The notes below the pieces were generated by a model that was given only the letters and a program-made list of their open reading frames with translations, made no database searches and was not told the DNA's origin. A program made the translations under genes and the position numbers. 64,000 nucleotides of DNA from Siphonodentalium dalli. Its lineage: Eukaryota > Mollusca > Scaphopoda > Gadilida > Siphonodentaliidae. This document shows, in pieces, positions 61,661-64,000 of this stretch (positions within the stretch are counted from its first letter, which is position 1; each line of letters opens with the position of its first letter). The stretch covers positions 170,383,107 through 170,447,106 of the forward strand of contig CP136061.1 of assembly GCA_032622095.1 (NCBI GenBank), read 5' to 3'.

Positions 61661-64000
61661 CATACATATATAGGTATCCCCACCACATACATATATAGGT
61701 ATCCCCACCACATACATCAATAGGTATCACCGCCACATACATCTATTGGTATCCCGACCACATACATATATAGGTATCCCCGCCACACACATATATAGGT
61801 ATCCCCACCACACACATATATAGGTATCACCACCACACACATATATAGGTATATACGCCACATACATATATAGGTATCCCCACCACATACATATATAGGT
61901 ATCACCACCACACACATATATAGGTATACCCACCACATACATTTATAGGTATCCCCACCACATACATCTATAGGTATCCCCACCACTCACATATATAGGT
62001 ATCCCCACCACATACATATATATGTATCCCCACCACATACATATATAGGTATCCCCACCACATACATCTATATGTTTCCCCACCACACACATATATAGGT
62101 ATCCCCACCACATACATCTATTGGTATCCCCACCACATACATCTATAGGTATCTCCACCACATACATCTATAGGTATCCCCACCACATACATATATAGGT
62201 ATCACCACCACATACATATATAGGTATCCCCACCACATACATATATTGGTATCCCCACCACATACATATATAGATACCCTCACCACACACATCTATAGGT
62301 ATCCTCATCACACACATATATAGGTATCCCCGCCACACACATATATAGGTATCCCCACCACACACATATATAGGTATCGCCACCACACACATATATAGGT
62401 ATCACCACCACATACATATATAGGTATCCCCACCACATACATATATAGGTATCCCCACCACATACATATATAGGTATCACCACCACACATCTATAGGTAT
62501 CACCACCACATACATATATAGGTATCACCACCACACACATATAGGTATCCCCACCACATACATCTATAGGTATCCCCACCACATACATATATAGGTATCC
62601 CCGCCACACACATATATAGGTATCACCACCACACACATATATAGGTATCCCCGCCACATACATATATAGGTATCCCCACCACTCACATATATATATATCC
62701 CACCAAATACATATATAGGTATCACCACCACATACATATATAGGTATCACCACCACATAAATATATAGGTATCCCCGCCACATACATATATAGGTATCAC
62801 CACCACTCACATATATAGGTCTCCCCACCACACACATATATAGGTATCCCCACCACATACATATATAGGTATCCCCACCACATACATCTATAGGTATCCC
62901 CACCACATACATATATAGGTATCCTCACCATACACATATATAGGTCTCCCCTCCACATACATATATAGGTCTCCCCACCACATACATCTATAGGTATCAC
63001 CACCATATACATATATATGTATCCCCGCCACACACATCTATAGGTATCCCCACCACATACATATATAGGTATCCCCACCACATACATATATAGGTATCCC
63101 CACCACACACATATATAGGTATCCCCATCACATACATATATAGGTATCCCCGCCACACACATATATAGGTATCACCACCACAAACATATATAGGTATCCC
63201 CACCACATACATATATAGGTATCCCCACCACACACATATATAGGTATCCCCATCACATACATATATAGGTATCCCCACCACACACATATGTAGGTATCCC
63301 CACCACATACATATATAGGTATCACCACCACACACAAATAGGTATCTCCGCCACATACATATAGGTATCCCCACCACACACATATAGGTATCCCCACCAC
63401 ACACATATATAGGTATCACCACCACATACATATATAGGTATCACCACCACATACATATATAGGTATCACCACCACATACATATATAGGTATCCCAACACA
63501 TACATATATAGGTATCCCCACCATATACATATATAGGTATCCCCACCACATACATATATAGGTATCCCCACCACATACATCTGTAGGTATCCCCACCACA
63601 TACATATATAGGTATCCCCACCACTTACATATATAGGTATCCCCACCACTTACATATATAGGTATCCCCACCGCATACATCTATAGGTATCACCGCCACA
63701 TACATCTATAGGTATCCCCACCACATACATATATAGGTATTCCCGCCACACACATATATAGGTATCCCCACCACACACATATATTGGTATCACCATCACA
63801 CACATATTTAGGTATCCCCGCCACATACATATATAGGTATCGCCACCACATACATATATATGTATCACCACCACACACATATATAGGTATCCCCACCACA
63901 TACATATATAGGTATCCCCGCCACATACATCTATAGGTATCCCCGCCACATACATATATAGGTATCCAACCACATACATATATAGGTATCCCCACCACAC
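61661..64000. repeat. Array tail, mixed order
   Basis: About 2.3 kb with no clear multi-kilobase partner in the window. One cassette lies near 63.34 kb in altered form (CACACAAATAGG). The variants are mostly common ones. A shifted TATATATATATCCC unit (about 62,690) and a CATATTTAGG unit (about 63,806) stand out. The array runs off the end within a unit, so partners may lie beyond the window. Confidence 0.7.

Larger units (their letters stand above)
1..64000. repeat. 25-bp minisatellite array filling the window
   Basis: Every stretch I read, from first base to last, is made of copies of a 25-bp unit; the copy at 4,644-4,668 matches the consensus. All copies are head to tail in one orientation. 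Six sites in the unit vary repeatedly: CCCC/CACC, CCACC/CCGCC, ACATAC/ACACAC, CATATA/CATCTA, TAGGTAT/TATGTAT and GGTATC/GGTCTC. Unit length is mostly 25 bp, with recurrent 23-, 22-, 21- and 8-bp forms. GC of the consensus is 40 percent, with strong C-over-G skew on the + strand. There is no flanking unique DNA, so the true array is longer than 64 kb. Role unknown; a structural or heterochromatic satellite is the plain reading. Confidence 0.98.

Noticed and set aside
1-64000. CRISPR array
   Set aside because: Units abut directly with no unique spacers, and no cas genes are present.
1-64000. TATATA elements as promoter TATA boxes
   Set aside because: The core occurs in nearly every 25-bp unit with no downstream gene, so it is part of the repeat and not evidence of promoters.
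1-64000. Telomeric repeat
   Set aside because: The 25-bp unit has no TTAGGG-like or other known short telomeric motif. A subtelomeric location remains possible but is not shown.
1-64000. G-quadruplex array on the minus strand
   Set aside because: Each unit gives only one run of three or more G, with about 21 bases between runs, too far apart for a typical quadruplex. The weaker R-loop idea was kept.
1-64000. Zinc-knuckle or other metal-binding motif in the CGGDTYIC peptide
   Set aside because: Cysteine spacing is a by-product of the repeat and lacks the histidine pattern of such motifs. No sign of selection on the coding frame.
1-64000. Naming the species from the unit sequence
   Set aside because: I do not recognise this 25-bp unit, and the window has no gene or transposon to place it. 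Only a eukaryotic origin is a reasonable inference.

Overview
The whole window is one uninterrupted tandem array of a 25-bp minisatellite unit. I see no gene, no RNA gene, no transposon and no unique sequence. An exemplar consensus unit is at 4,644-4,668: ACCACATAC, a TATATA core, AGGTAT, then four C. About 2,560 units fit in 64 kb. They all run head to tail in the same orientation, and the array starts and ends mid-unit, so it continues past both edges. The + strand is strongly skewed: the consensus has 9 A, 8 C, 6 T and 2 G. The size, the sequence and the lack of operons or genes suggest eukaryotic heterochromatin (subtelomeric, pericentromeric or sex-linked). Nothing here identifies the species.

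Open reading frames occur only on the minus strand and are a by-product of the repeat. The minus-strand unit has no stop codon in any frame. Because 25 leaves remainder 1 when divided by 3, three units (75 bp) encode the same 25-residue cycle in every frame. Two common point variants create the stops that cut it into pieces.

Above the 25-bp unit there is a rich, layered higher-order structure, visible from rare variant units that recur in the same order. Two families of multi-kilobase blocks can be separated. Type A (about 1-6.4 kb and 14.9-44.3 kb) carries a TAATATGCAT-marked unit (7 copies), an ACATAGATAG-marked unit and an 8-bp stub unit (7 copies). Type Y (about 6.4-14.9 kb and 48.2-57.4 kb) lacks these and carries TA-expanded and other markers. 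A short cassette of TA-deleted 23-bp units occurs in both types and links them.

Region by region: A-type block with a private 669-bp duplication (1-6.4 kb); Y block with a private 1,912-bp duplication (6.4-14.9 kb); two A blocks 3.86 kb apart (14.9-21.7 kb); a 2.9-kb tandem pair (21.3-27.1 kb); a 6.5-6.6 kb A repeat containing a 1,286-bp duplication (26.5-33.1 kb); two 4.6-4.7 kb A repeats (33.1-42.7 kb); a 1,019-bp pair (42.3-44.3 kb); a short linker; a 1,438-1,440-bp pair (45.3-48.2 kb); the second Y block (48.2-53.1 kb); nested 1-2 kb Y repeats (53.1-57.4 kb); a partial 0.62-kb pair (58.3-59.3 kb); a 1,165-bp pair (59.3-61.7 kb); and a tail (61.7-64 kb). The picture is of repeated unequal exchange, with segments of several kilobases copied tens of kilobases apart. 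All offsets were read from matching marker positions by eye; edges are good to about 25-50 bp.
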